Below, in pieces: positions 9,505-18,203 of a stretch of 64,000 bases of DNA. The stretch is taken from NCBI GenBank assembly GCA_000773965.1, contig JRUP01000017.1:184767-248766 (forward strand). The letters are read 5' to 3'. The DNA is from Enterobacter cancerogenus (GTDB taxonomy: Bacteria; Pseudomonadota; Gammaproteobacteria; Enterobacterales; Enterobacteriaceae). How positions within the stretch are numbered: position 1 is the first letter of the stretch; each line of letters starts with the position of its first letter. The notes under the pieces were generated by a model, which worked only from the letters and a program-made list of their open reading frames with translations, was not told where the DNA came from and ran no database searches. The position numbers were made by a program, and so were the translations under genes.

Positions 9505-10394
9505 GCACTCCTGAACAGGCGTTCGGCGGCCAAACAGGCACCGCGACAGCCAGTGTGATCGGTGGACTGACTAAAGATGATTTTCAAATTGTCACGTGTG
9601 GCGGGTGGACGCAGATGCTGCTGAATCTGACTGCGTAACTGCGCCAGCGGGAAGTCCGCCATAGCCAGTACGCCACCGCCCAGAATCAAATACTCCGGAT
9701 CGAGAATATTCATCTCGGTAGCAATCAGCTGTGCCAGACGATACACAAACGCCTGCAGTTCCGGATGGTCGCCATGTTGCGTAAACAGCGCCGACATATC
9801 GGTGTTCGGCACGTTAGCCTTAGCCCAGTGACTCAACCAGTTGCCAGAAGTCACCGTCTCCGCACAACCGCGGTTGCCGCACGGGCAGGGCAGATCGTTC
9901 CCGGCAATCGGCACGTGGCCCAATTCCCCCGCGCCGCCGTGCTGGCCGTGATAGAAGCGGCCATTGATCCACAGGCTGTTGCCCATGCCGGTACCGGGAT
10001 ACAAACCTACCGCGATATCCGGCAACTGCTCCAGCTGCATTAAATCCCACATCATCAGATGGTTAACATCTTTATCCATCGCCACCGGCACGCCTAAACG
10101 TTCAGTGAGGATCGCCGCCACTGGCTGATGATCCAGCGCCTGAATAAACGGCAGCGAAATTACCTGCTGGCGATCGCGGCTGAGAATGCCAGGCAATCCC
10201 AGCATCACGCCGCTCACCGGTTGCTGCTCCAGTGTTTCACTGATTAACTGCCCGAGTGCCGTCAAAGCGTCGGGCTGCTGCGCCCAGCTGGCCGTCGGCA
10301 CCTTGCGGAAGCTGGACCAGATGCGTCCCTCTTCCATCAGCTGCAGACGTGTGCCGGTGCCGCCAATGTCGATACCCAGCCAGCGTGGAATCAT
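9501..10394 (-). CDS. ROK-family sugar kinase, allose-kinase-like
   Basis: ROK-family kinase of 297 residues. The N-terminus has the phosphate-binding DIGGTGTRL (residues 9-17). The ROK zinc motif PCPCGNRGCAE lies near residue 170 and is preceded by the GHVPI metal-binding histidine. It is reminiscent of D-allose kinase AlsK, which in E. coli is also encoded beside alsE, but identity to AlsK cannot be measured here. It overlaps both the epimerase upstream and the ribokinase-like gene downstream by four bases. Two kinases in one operon suggests either two substrates or two successive intermediates. Confidence 0.85.
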   Translation of the reverse strand: MIPRWLGIDIGGTGTRLQLMEEGRIWSSFRKVPTASWAQQPDALTALGQLISETLEQQPVSGVMLGLPGILSRDRQQVISLPFIQALDHQPVAAILTERLGVPVAMDKDVNHLMMWDLMQLEQLPDIAVGLYPGTGMGNSLWINGRFYHGQHGGAGELGHVPIAGNDLPCPCGNRGCAETVTSGNWLSHWAKANVPNTDMSALFTQHGDHPELQAFVYRLAQLIATEMNILDPEYLILGGGVLAMADFPLAQLRSQIQQHLRPPATRDNLKIIFSQSTDHTGCRGACLAAERLFRSA

Positions 10395-11083
10395 GCGGAT
10401 ACCTTCGCCAGTCCCTGAGCTTCATCAATGCTGTCACGCATCATGTCCCAGGCCGTTGCTAAATCGTCATGGATATTGAACAGGCCAGAGGTGCCGACGA
10501 TCAGCACTTCTGCACCTGCTCCAACCAGCGTGTTGTAAGTGCGCGTGTTGCAGGAACCATCGATCTCAATCAGATATTTGTGGCCATGCTGCTGCTTCAG
10601 GGCTTTCAGCTCCTGCACTTTGGCGACCATTTCCGGGATGAACGGTTGGCCGGCATAGCCTGGATCCACGGTCATTACGGTGATCTTATCCAGCAGATGA
10701 ATGTAGTGATGGATAAACGACACCGGTGTGGCCGGGTTCAGCACCACGCCGACTTTCTTGCCGTAGCTGCGAATCAGGTTAATCACGCGGAACGCATCGC
10801 GGTTGATGGTTTCTGCGTGTGGGCAGATGTAGTCGGCACCCGCTTTGGCAATCACTTCAATGAAGTCGGTCGGGTGTTCCACCATCAAATGCACATCCAG
10901 CGCCACTTTGGTATGTGGACGAATCTGCTCAATAAAGAACGGCGACAGCGTGATGTTCTTAACGTAGTGACCGTCCATGATATCGATATGGAGGAAGTCT
11001 GCGCGGGAGTCCAGCACTTCCAGCTGGTGCTTGATCTCCATCAGATTCATACACATCAACGACGGGGAGACTTGAATACGCAT
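10391..11083 (-). CDS. AlsE-type D-allulose-6-phosphate 3-epimerase (ribulose-phosphate epimerase family)
   Basis: TIM-barrel epimerase of 230 residues, about the size of E. coli AlsE (231). Motifs are typical: SPSLMCMNL at the N-terminus, HIDIMDGHY with metal-binding His and Asp near residues 32-39, LDVHLMVEHP, the catalytic-loop DPGYAGQPF, and EIDGSCN with the second catalytic Asp. The resemblance to AlsE (SPSLMCMD, DKITVMTVDPG, VGTSGLFN) is stronger than to housekeeping Rpe. AlsE turns allulose-6-phosphate into fructose-6-phosphate, which would feed glycolysis. Stop and start overlap with both neighbouring genes. Confidence 0.85.
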   Translation of the reverse strand: MRIQVSPSLMCMNLMEIKHQLEVLDSRADFLHIDIMDGHYVKNITLSPFFIEQIRPHTKVALDVHLMVEHPTDFIEVIAKAGADYICPHAETINRDAFRVINLIRSYGKKVGVVLNPATPVSFIHHYIHLLDKITVMTVDPGYAGQPFIPEMVAKVQELKALKQQHGHKYLIEIDGSCNTRTYNTLVGAGAEVLIVGTSGLFNIHDDLATAWDMMRDSIDEAQGLAKVSA

Positions 11084-12132
11084 TAGACTTCCTTTTTTTC
11101 GGTCAGAGGATTAAGGGCCGCAGCGAGTTTGCTCAGCTTGACGGCACGATGTTCATTAAAACGAGCTTTGAATTGTTTGAAGGCCAGTACCACAATCAGC
11201 ACCGCGCCCCACATCGCCAGGCTGACGTGCTGGCTGATGTTCATCAGGTTGAAACCGGTTGAGAGCACTTGCAGGGCAATCAATGCCAGCACCACACCGG
11301 TGACGCGGCCGAAGCCACCGTTCGGGTCGGTGCCGCCGAGAATAATTGCCAGTACGGTCAGCAGCAGATACGCATCGCCGTAGCCCATACGCGCTGAGTT
11401 AAAGCGCGCCATCATGATCAATCCGGCTAACACGCACAGCAGGCTGGAGATGACGTACACCAGTACCACCATGCGATGCGTGTTGATGCCGCTGAACCAG
11501 GTGGCGTTAATGTTGCTGCCGCCCATGTAGATGCATTTACCGGCGCGGGTTTTACCCAGGAACAACGCCAGCAGCGCAGCGGCAATCAGGAACACCCACA
11601 GTGGTAGCGGCATACCCAACAGCGTGTTGGAACCGAGTGCCTGCACCACCGATGGCATGCCGCTGACAGCGGCACCTTTGGTCAGCCAGATGCCGATGCC
11701 GTTCAGCGTCATCATGGTTGCCAGCGTCACCAGAATCGGGTGAGCACCAATTCGCGTCACCATCACACCGGTGATGACACCGATAAAGGCGGCAATCAGC
11801 ATTGCGCCGACGATGGCGATAAACATCCACAGCAGTTGCTGGCCGGTGCCGGCATCGGCGGGCAGGGCGCTCATTAGTGTCCAGGCGATAAACAGTGCGG
11901 TCAGGTTAGCGGTAGCGATAATCGCCAGGTTCAGGCCGCCGCTGAGGATGGCGATAAACATCGCCAGCGTCAGCAAGCCCAGTTCCGGCAGCTGGAACGC
12001 CATGCTCATAAAGGTCGAGTCGGTCATAAAGCGGCCCGGCAGCATGAAGGTGAAGATTGCCAGCGCCAGCGCAATCAGCAGCATCAGGCCAATATTGGTG
12101 CCGTCCGGACGCAGAGCAGAGAGTGATTTCAT
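11083..12132 (-). CDS. Sugar ABC transporter permease (RbsC/AlsC type), first of two
   Basis: Inner-membrane permease of the ribose/galactose ABC family, 349 residues with about nine to ten membrane segments. It carries the family pattern ALAIFTFMLPGRFMTDSTF in the first helix and LAIILGGTDPNGGFGRVTG near residue 275, the coupling region seen in RbsC-like permeases. The start at 12132 is chosen because AGGAG lies just upstream; an in-frame ATG at 12198 lies inside the preceding permease gene. It overlaps the epimerase gene by one base and follows the second permease gene by 13 bases. It works with the ATPase and binding protein of the same operon. Confidence 0.88.
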   Translation of the reverse strand: MKSLSALRPDGTNIGLMLLIALALAIFTFMLPGRFMTDSTFMSMAFQLPELGLLTLAMFIAILSGGLNLAIIATANLTALFIAWTLMSALPADAGTGQQLLWMFIAIVGAMLIAAFIGVITGVMVTRIGAHPILVTLATMMTLNGIGIWLTKGAAVSGMPSVVQALGSNTLLGMPLPLWVFLIAAALLALFLGKTRAGKCIYMGGSNINATWFSGINTHRMVVLVYVISSLLCVLAGLIMMARFNSARMGYGDAYLLLTVLAIILGGTDPNGGFGRVTGVVLALIALQVLSTGFNLMNISQHVSLAMWGAVLIVVLAFKQFKARFNEHRAVKLSKLAAALNPLTEKKEV

Positions 12133-12145
12133 GTGAATGCTCCTG

Positions 12146-13135
12146 TCAGACGAAACTGACGTCAGTTTCTTTACGTTTTTTGTAGTGAGTAACGGCAATC
12201 GCCACCATGATCACGCCGCCTACCACGATGTTCATGAAGTAGTTGGAGACGCCAATCAGGTTGAGGCCGTTCTTCAGGATGGCGATCAGGAACACGCCCA
12301 TCAGTGTGCCGCTCACTGTACCTTTACCGCCCATCAGGCTGGCACCGCCGAGCACCGTCGCTGCCAGCACATCCAGCTCGCCACCGACTAACGCATTCGG
12401 CACCACTTCACCCATGCGATACACCTGCACCAGCCCGCCAATCGCCGCCATCGCACCGAGCCAGCCGTAAGCGAAGACGTGAATCAGACCGACGCGAATC
12501 CCGATACGACGTGCGGATTCCGCATCGCCGCCCACCGCGTACAGCTGGCGGCCGAGGTTGGTTTTGTTGAGCAGCAGCGCGGTCAGTCCGGCAATCACCA
12601 GCATGGTGATCAGCGGCAGGCCAATCTGGAAACTGTTGCCTTGCCAGGTGAAGGGCAGCACGCTACGCAGCGTGATCCACCAGTCCGGCAGGGAATAAAG
12701 GCTCTTACCGCCGGTCACCCACATCAGCAGACCAAACAGCAGCGACTGCATACTGATGGTGATGATGATCGACACCACGCGCAGCGAGGTAATCAGCAGG
12801 GCGTTAATCACGCCAAAGGTGGTGCCGCAGACAATCGCCAGCAGAATGCTCAGCGCCGCGTTATCAAACTGGAACTGCACAAACAGCGAAGCGATCAGGT
12901 ATTGCACCACCGACGCCACCGCGGCGAAGGAGATATCGATCCCGCCGGTCACCAGCACCACAAACAGGCCGAGGGCAAAAATACCGGTCACCGCGTAACT
13001 TTCGGCCAGATCCAGCAGGTTCTGTACGGAGAGGAACTGGTCGCTAGCCACCGAGAAAAACAGGATGAAAGCCAGCAGCACCCACGCCAGCCAGCCTTGA
13101 CTGGAGTGCGGGCGTAAACGAGAAAAATCAGGCAT
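12146..13135 (-). CDS. Sugar ABC transporter permease (RbsC/AlsC type), second of two
   Basis: A second RbsC-like permease of 329 residues with multiple membrane helices. It has the typical GIFALGLFVVLVTGGIDISFA stretch (compare VTGGIDLSVG in RbsC) and LAATVLGGASLMGGKGT, the EAA-like coupling loop. Pairing two different permeases suggests a heterodimeric transporter, as in LsrCD or RhaPQ systems, rather than the RbsC homodimer. It overlaps the ATPase gene by eight bases. Confidence 0.88.
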   Translation of the reverse strand: MPDFSRLRPHSSQGWLAWVLLAFILFFSVASDQFLSVQNLLDLAESYAVTGIFALGLFVVLVTGGIDISFAAVASVVQYLIASLFVQFQFDNAALSILLAIVCGTTFGVINALLITSLRVVSIIITISMQSLLFGLLMWVTGGKSLYSLPDWWITLRSVLPFTWQGNSFQIGLPLITMLVIAGLTALLLNKTNLGRQLYAVGGDAESARRIGIRVGLIHVFAYGWLGAMAAIGGLVQVYRMGEVVPNALVGGELDVLAATVLGGASLMGGKGTVSGTLMGVFLIAILKNGLNLIGVSNYFMNIVVGGVIMVAIAVTHYKKRKETDVSFV

Positions 13136-14636
13136 TGATCACCTCCGCTAGCTGTTCTTGCTCAACGGTATCGGGTTGGTATTCGGCATGAACGGTGCCA
13201 TCACGGAAGTGCAGAATGCGGTCGCAGTTGTACCAAACCTCTGGCACTTCATCGGAAATCAGAATGATCGACAGACCCTCTTTCGCCAGCTCGTGGATCA
13301 ACTGATAGATGCTGGCTTTAGCGCCGACATCCACGCCCACGGTCGGGGAGTCCAGAATCAAAATGCGCGGCTGGGTCAGCACCCATTTCGCGAGTACGAT
13401 CTTTTGCTGGTTACCCCCGGAGAGGGTAGATATCGCCAGATTGGGATCGGCCACGCGCACACCGAGCTGTTGAATCCATTGCAGGATCAGCTTGTTCTTG
13501 CGGTATTCGTCGATGATGTGAAAACGGTTTTGCAGTTTGTCGAGGATCGGCAGCACCATGTTGTCGGCCACCGATTGCTGCTGCACCAGACCGAGGGTTA
13601 AGCGGTCTTCGGAGACATAGCCGATACCGGCTTTGATGGCATCTTCATGGCCACGGAAGCGCACGGGTTTGCTGTCGAGCCAGATTTTGCCGCTGTCGGG
13701 TTTGGTCATGCCAAACAGCGACAGCGCCAGTTCGGTACGACCGGAGCCGAGCAGGCCGCACAGGCCGAGTACTTCGCCCTGATACAGCTTGAAATTGACG
13801 TCATGGTATTGACCGGCGCGCGTCAGATTCTCGACTTCGAGAATGGCGCGGTCAGCATTACGCGTTGGCGCTTTGAGTTGATAATCGAGTTTCAGCCCGG
13901 TCATCAATTCAGTGAGATGATGCGGTGTCATCTCTTTGGCGGGCCAGCAACCCATTTTACGTCCGTCGCGGATCACGGTGACGCGATCCGAAATCTCTAA
14001 TACTTCATCCAGACGGTGACTCACAAACACCACACAGATGTTTTTGTCTTTCAGGTAGCGCACAGTGCGCAGCAGCTGATTCACTTCGGTGCGAGTCAGA
14101 GAAGCCGTTGGTTCGTCCATGATCACCAGGCGCGCATCGGCGACCAGTGCACGGCAAATCGCCACCTGCTGACGTGCAGCAATCGACAGCGCCGAGACTT
14201 TCTCATCCAGATCGAGATCGAATTTCAGTTCTTCAATAATACGGGTTGCCGTTTCACGCAGCTTCGCCTTGCGGTGCCAGCCGAGCAGGCCATTAAGATT
14301 GTGCTCAAAGGCGATGTTCTCGGCCACACTCAAATTCGGGAACAGCGACAGATCCTGATAAATCACCTGGATACCGAAATCACGCGCCTGACGGGTGGTC
14401 AGACGCGGGAAGGTCGGGCCATCACCCAGGGTAATGCGGCTGCCACTGTCCGGGGCATGCACCCCGGAAATGACTTTGATTAAGGTGCTCTTGCCACAGC
14501 CGTTGGTGCCAGCCAGGCAGTGCACTTCGCCCGCCAGTAAGCTCAGCGAGATATCGCTCAGTGCGCGGTTGCCACCAAAAGTTTTCGACAGGTTGTCGAG
14601 CGCAATTAACGTCTGTGGGATCACCTCTTTCATCAT
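13128..14636 (-). CDS. Sugar ABC transporter ATPase with two nucleotide-binding domains
   Basis: Cytoplasmic ATPase of the RbsA/MglA class, 502 residues, two fused nucleotide-binding domains. The first half has a good Walker A (GTNGCGKST, about residues 43-51), Walker B (LVIMDEP) but a weak signature (LSIAARQQ). The second half has the usual degenerate Walker A (GLLGSGRTE) and a good signature (LSGGNQQK). This asymmetry is normal for the family. It overlaps the binding-protein gene by one base (TAATG) and the downstream permease by eight bases, so the transporter subunits are translationally coupled. Confidence 0.92.
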   Translation of the reverse strand: MMKEVIPQTLIALDNLSKTFGGNRALSDISLSLLAGEVHCLAGTNGCGKSTLIKVISGVHAPDSGSRITLGDGPTFPRLTTRQARDFGIQVIYQDLSLFPNLSVAENIAFEHNLNGLLGWHRKAKLRETATRIIEELKFDLDLDEKVSALSIAARQQVAICRALVADARLVIMDEPTASLTRTEVNQLLRTVRYLKDKNICVVFVSHRLDEVLEISDRVTVIRDGRKMGCWPAKEMTPHHLTELMTGLKLDYQLKAPTRNADRAILEVENLTRAGQYHDVNFKLYQGEVLGLCGLLGSGRTELALSLFGMTKPDSGKIWLDSKPVRFRGHEDAIKAGIGYVSEDRLTLGLVQQQSVADNMVLPILDKLQNRFHIIDEYRKNKLILQWIQQLGVRVADPNLAISTLSGGNQQKIVLAKWVLTQPRILILDSPTVGVDVGAKASIYQLIHELAKEGLSIILISDEVPEVWYNCDRILHFRDGTVHAEYQPDTVEQEQLAEVINA

Positions 14637-15619
14637 TACAGCCCCATTTTCACCAGTTTTGGCAGGTTTTCTTTATCCAGGCTTTCGGTGTTGTTACCGA
14701 GGATGGTGTGGGTCGCCTCGTCAACTTTCACTTTGCCCAGACCGTCGATGGTCATACCGTCGGTGATCGGTTCTTTCTTCTGCATCATGTCGGCGATACG
14801 CACGAACACTTCGCCAGCGGTTTGCGGGTTCCAGATGTAGCCGCCTTTGATCGCGCCACGTTGCACCAGCGAAGCACCCTGGCCAGGGCTGAAGGCGCCA
14901 ATGACGCACACCTGATCAATCTTGTTGCGGTTCATCACTGCACGACCAGCACCGATTGGGCCCTGTGAACCGAACGCCATAATGCCTTTCAGATCCGGGT
15001 ACTTGGACATCAGTTCGTTAGTGGTACGGATAGAGTCATCCAGCGATTCGCCGACGCCGAACTTGTCGGTCACCATCTGCATTTTCGGGTAATGCTCTTT
15101 CTGATAATTCAGCGCGGCATCGGTCCACTGTTGATGCAGTGGCACGGTCAGGCTACCGACGTACATGGCGTATTTGCCCTCTTCATGCATGCATTTCGCC
15201 AGCGCTTTCATGTGGTTGATGCCGTGTGTCGGGGCATCCACCAGTTCGAAGTCCCAGTTCGCGCCTTTCTGATCCGGTGATTCGTGGGTGATAACCTGAA
15301 TGCCAGCTTCACGTGCACGTTTCAGCACCGGCTCCAGCACTTTCGGGTCATTCGGCACTACGCCGATGATGTCGACTTTCTGCGCAATCAAATCTTCAAT
15401 CGCACGCACTTGCAAAGCAGGGTCGGCGGCGGTTGGGCCTACCATCCATGCATCAATGCCGCGTTTCGCCGCTTCACTCTTGATGCCCGCCTCCATGGCG
15501 TTGAACCATGGAATACCGCCAATTTTCACCACGATGCCCATGCGTAATTTGTCAGCAGCGTGCGCGCCAGTGGCGGCAAACAGAGCAAGCAGAGAACAGG
15601 CGATAAGATGTTTTTTCAT
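14636..15619 (-). CDS. Periplasmic sugar-binding protein of the ABC transporter (LsrB/RhaS-like)
   Basis: Type I periplasmic binding protein of 327 residues with a Sec signal peptide (MKKHLIACSLLALFAATGAHA, cleavage near residue 21). The fold pattern is that of the RbsB cluster, and the stretch AWMVGPTAADPALQVRAIEDLI resembles LsrB/RhaS more than RbsB. It captures the sugar in the periplasm and delivers it to the two permeases. It starts 12 bases after the DeoR regulator gene and is the second gene of the operon. Annotation as an autoinducer-2 binding protein would be tempting but the rest of an lsr operon (lsrK, lsrF, lsrG) is missing. Confidence 0.88.
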   Translation of the reverse strand: MKKHLIACSLLALFAATGAHAADKLRMGIVVKIGGIPWFNAMEAGIKSEAAKRGIDAWMVGPTAADPALQVRAIEDLIAQKVDIIGVVPNDPKVLEPVLKRAREAGIQVITHESPDQKGANWDFELVDAPTHGINHMKALAKCMHEEGKYAMYVGSLTVPLHQQWTDAALNYQKEHYPKMQMVTDKFGVGESLDDSIRTTNELMSKYPDLKGIMAFGSQGPIGAGRAVMNRNKIDQVCVIGAFSPGQGASLVQRGAIKGGYIWNPQTAGEVFVRIADMMQKKEPITDGMTIDGLGKVKVDEATHTILGNNTESLDKENLPKLVKMGL

Positions 15620-15631
15620 AAAGACTCCGGA

Positions 15632-16462
15632 TTAATTTTTTATTAGCTGCATTGAATTGTTGCGCTGTGAGCAATCAATAATATTGACGCCGTTCCAGGC
15701 TAATTCTTGTTCCAGCTCTTTGTCTTTTAATTGGTCAGTGATGAGAAAGTCCACATCGCGATAATGACAAATACGCGCGAATGAGGGCCGCAGGAATTTA
15801 CTGGCATCCAGCAGCAGATGTTTTCTTTCTGCTGCCAGTAACATCTGTTGTTTTAAATGTGCGTTGTTTTCGTTACCTTCACGTAAATAACCGTCATTGC
15901 CTAAACTGCTACAGGAAAAAAAGATTTTATTGATCTGAAATTCCCGTAAAGGCTGCTCAGCGACAACACCGTGGAAATCTTCATAACGGTCAGAATATTC
16001 TCCCCCCAGACAGATGGTGCGGATACTGCCGCGCGCCGCAAGGGTTTGCACAATTCTGATAGAGTTGGTTAATACCGTTAATTCAATATCCGGTAGCTGT
16101 CGCGCTAAATACCAGCAAGTGGTGCTACTGTCGAGTAATATACAATCGCCGGGGCTGATGAAATCGAGTGCACGTTTGGCTATTGCCATCTTTGCATCTA
16201 CATGTTCATTCATGCGCTGGCGGAAAGATAATTCATACTCGTTAACACCCCTCGTATTCCCCTGAATGTTAGCGGCTTGTCGTTTTGCTGGTACTGCACC
16301 GCCGTGGCTACGTTGCAACAGCCCACGTTTCTCCAGCTGAGTTAAATCACGACGAATAGTTTCTTGCGAAACCTGACACAGCGTGACTAATTCAGCGACA
16401 ATAACCCGACCATTTAAATTTAGTTCGTCAATAATTCGCTGCTGTCTTTCAATCGGCAACAT
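15632..16462 (-). CDS. DeoR-family transcriptional regulator, first gene of the sugar operon
   Basis: A 276-residue regulator. The N-terminal winged helix-turn-helix spans about residues 5-60, with the DeoR signature (SQETIRRDLTQLEKRGLLQRSHGGA). The C-terminal half is the sugar-phosphate-sensing domain with DSSTTCWYLARQL and NDGYLREGNEN. Proteins of this family usually repress a catabolic operon until a phosphorylated sugar appears. The start at 16462 is preferred over 16540 because GGAGG lies 6 bases upstream and the domain then begins at the usual place (MLPIERQQRI). It is only 12 bases from the binding-protein gene, so it is autoregulated if it binds the upstream region. Confidence 0.88.
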   Translation of the reverse strand: MLPIERQQRIIDELNLNGRVIVAELVTLCQVSQETIRRDLTQLEKRGLLQRSHGGAVPAKRQAANIQGNTRGVNEYELSFRQRMNEHVDAKMAIAKRALDFISPGDCILLDSSTTCWYLARQLPDIELTVLTNSIRIVQTLAARGSIRTICLGGEYSDRYEDFHGVVAEQPLREFQINKIFFSCSSLGNDGYLREGNENNAHLKQQMLLAAERKHLLLDASKFLRPSFARICHYRDVDFLITDQLKDKELEQELAWNGVNIIDCSQRNNSMQLIKN

Positions 16463-16698
16463 GACTTCCCTCCGATGGCTATAAAGTACTGGATACCGCA
16501 GCGGGAAAATGTGGACTGCGCACGAGTCCGCAGTGGTCAAAATGCCCGGCGACGTTAGAGTGATATGAGTCGAATTTTTATGTAAATAGGATCTAAATTT
16601 TTCAGTAAATAGAGATCTGATTCACATAAACACGCGTGTTAGCGCTAAATCGGGGGATCGGTAGCAAACAATTATTACCGTATGAAAACACCTTATCA

Positions 16699-16739
16699 TG
16701 ACCGAGTATGACCGTTTGTGTGTATTTGACCGATTTGTG
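16699..16739. promoter_or_regulatory. Direct repeats, candidate operator of the DeoR regulator
   Basis: TGACCG occurs three times (16699, 16709, 16728), and the longer unit TGACCG-(A)-TTTGTG occurs twice, starting 19 bases apart (16709-16720 and 16728-16739). Direct repeats upstream of the divergent transcription units are typical of DeoR-family operators. This site is about 240 bases upstream of the regulator start. The assignment is inference. Confidence 0.4.
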
Positions 16740-16790
16740 ATGTGAGCTAAATTGTTTTTAGCTAAACCGCCTCTGAGGGTATGACGTCAA

Positions 16791-16806
16791 TCAAACAGCT
16801 GTTTGA
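16791..16806. promoter_or_regulatory. Perfect 16 bp palindrome TCAAACAGCTGTTTGA
   Basis: An exact 16-base palindrome without a loop, so it is more likely a dimeric protein-binding site than a hairpin. It lies between the sugar operon and the DUF1176 gene. The wider gap (16463-17041, 579 bases) also holds AGCTAAA/TTTAGCT at 16745-16763 and a small TCGCC/GGCGA hairpin with a T run near 16912. No protein-coding gene in the gap is supported. Confidence 0.4.
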
Positions 16807-17041
16807 GCCATGAGCACGCTTTCAGATAATCATCACTCCATAGTCCGACGAATCCGATTGAGCGGAAATCAGTCGAAACGGATGATGGAATTCTTGCTTC
16901 TCCAGCCTCAGATCGCCCTCAGGCGACGGCTTTTTCAGCAGTTAGTACCACTTTTAGGGCCAGCTCACAGTTTCGGCCTGCTGACCACGTTGTCGTTACG
17001 CTATGATTTCTTTTCAGGGAATTTGGGGACCTTTTTTTTTG

Positions 17042-18100
17042 ATGTCTTATTGGATGAAGTCGCTGCTTTTATTGCCCTTTGTGTTTGTCGCGTGCGTTCA
17101 GGCTGAGCCATTGCAAAAGTCATTTTCTGACTGGCAGCTCACCTGTAACAACGCGGCTTTTTGCGTGGCACGCAGCTTTCCGGGGGACAACGGATTAGTG
17201 ATGACCCTATCACGTGGCGCTGGCGTTAACGATCGCCCGCTGCTGCGTATTGATTACGGCAGCGCGTACAGCGGAGAGCTGCCCGGCGGACCGCTGAAGG
17301 AAAATTTGCTGCTGGATCAACGTCGCCTGACGCCAGACCTCAAACACTGGAGCGTGGAGCCACACCATCTCGCCACCAGTAATGCCATCGCCATCGACGA
17401 ATTTCTGGCGCAAACGCTGGATGCCCATACTCTGCAGCTGACCTATCAGGCTAAAGCCACTATCCCACTCAGCGGCATGAAAGCCGCGCTATTGTTGATG
17501 GATGACGTTCAGGGTCGGGTAAATGGCGCCAGCGCCTGGGTGAAGCGGGGCGATCGCGCGCCATCGGACGTTCCCCCTGTGCCGCAGGTACCGCAGCTGC
17601 CCGCTCGCTTACCGCAGCCAGCGCCGTTAACTCAGGAAGAAACCAGCGGGTTAATTGATTACGGTACCTGGCGGGTTAACACCGACAACTGTTCGCTCGA
17701 TCCGCTGAGACGTGAAGTGAGTGTAGCGCCGCTCACCGACACCAAAGCGCTGCTTTTGATCAGTTGTGAAGCCGGTGCCTATAACGTGATTGATTTGGCC
17801 TTTGAGGTGACACGTAGCCAGCCTTACGTTGCTCGCGGGCTGACGTTGACCTTGCCATTCACGCCACCCGGACGCAGCGACAATCAGATGGAGTTGGTGA
17901 ACGCTGAATTCGATGCCAGCAGCGGTTTGCTTTACACCTTCAGTAAAGGCCGCGGTCTGGGAGATTGTGGTGTCGCCACGCGTTGGCAGTACGACGGAAA
18001 TGACTTTGTGCTGGCAGAGTATGCTGAAGAGAAAACCTGTGACGCATGGCATAGCAGTGATAAATGGCCCACGCTGTGGGTCAGCCAGCCCCCGTCATAA
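17042..18100 (+). CDS. Secreted DUF1176-family protein of unknown function
   Basis: A 352-residue protein with a short signal peptide (MKSLLLLPFVFVACVQA, cleaved before EPLQKSF). The mature part matches DUF1176: FSDWQLTCNNAAFCVARSF near the start with paired cysteines, a proline-rich linker (about residues 175-195), a middle CSLDP/LLISCEAGAYN region, and a C-terminal LGDCGVATRWQYDG...CDAWH. The many conserved cysteines fit a periplasmic disulfide-bonded protein. No function is established. The start is uncertain: 17003, 17042 and 17054 are in frame and none has a strong ribosome-binding site; GGGGA lies 12 bases before 17042. A run of nine T (17032-17040) immediately precedes that ATG. Confidence 0.75.
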   Translation: MSYWMKSLLLLPFVFVACVQAEPLQKSFSDWQLTCNNAAFCVARSFPGDNGLVMTLSRGAGVNDRPLLRIDYGSAYSGELPGGPLKENLLLDQRRLTPDLKHWSVEPHHLATSNAIAIDEFLAQTLDAHTLQLTYQAKATIPLSGMKAALLLMDDVQGRVNGASAWVKRGDRAPSDVPPVPQVPQLPARLPQPAPLTQEETSGLIDYGTWRVNTDNCSLDPLRREVSVAPLTDTKALLLISCEAGAYNVIDLAFEVTRSQPYVARGLTLTLPFTPPGRSDNQMELVNAEFDASSGLLYTFSKGRGLGDCGVATRWQYDGNDFVLAEYAEEKTCDAWHSSDKWPTLWVSQPPS

Positions 18101-18203
18101 TTCGCACTGCAGATGCGTTGGCTGTTTTCATTCACCCCAGTCACTTACTGATGTAAGCTCCTGGGGATTCATTCAATTGCCGTCTTTCTGCGTCACGAAT
18201 TAT

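Noticed and set aside
14636-15619. Autoinducer-2 (Lsr) uptake system
   Set aside because: The binding protein is LsrB-like, but lsrK, lsrF, lsrG and lsrR are absent and an AlsE-type epimerase with sugar kinases is present instead.
16810-17106. 98-codon frame upstream of and overlapping the DUF1176 gene
   Set aside because: No ribosome-binding site, no recognisable domain, overlaps the start of a better supported gene in another frame.
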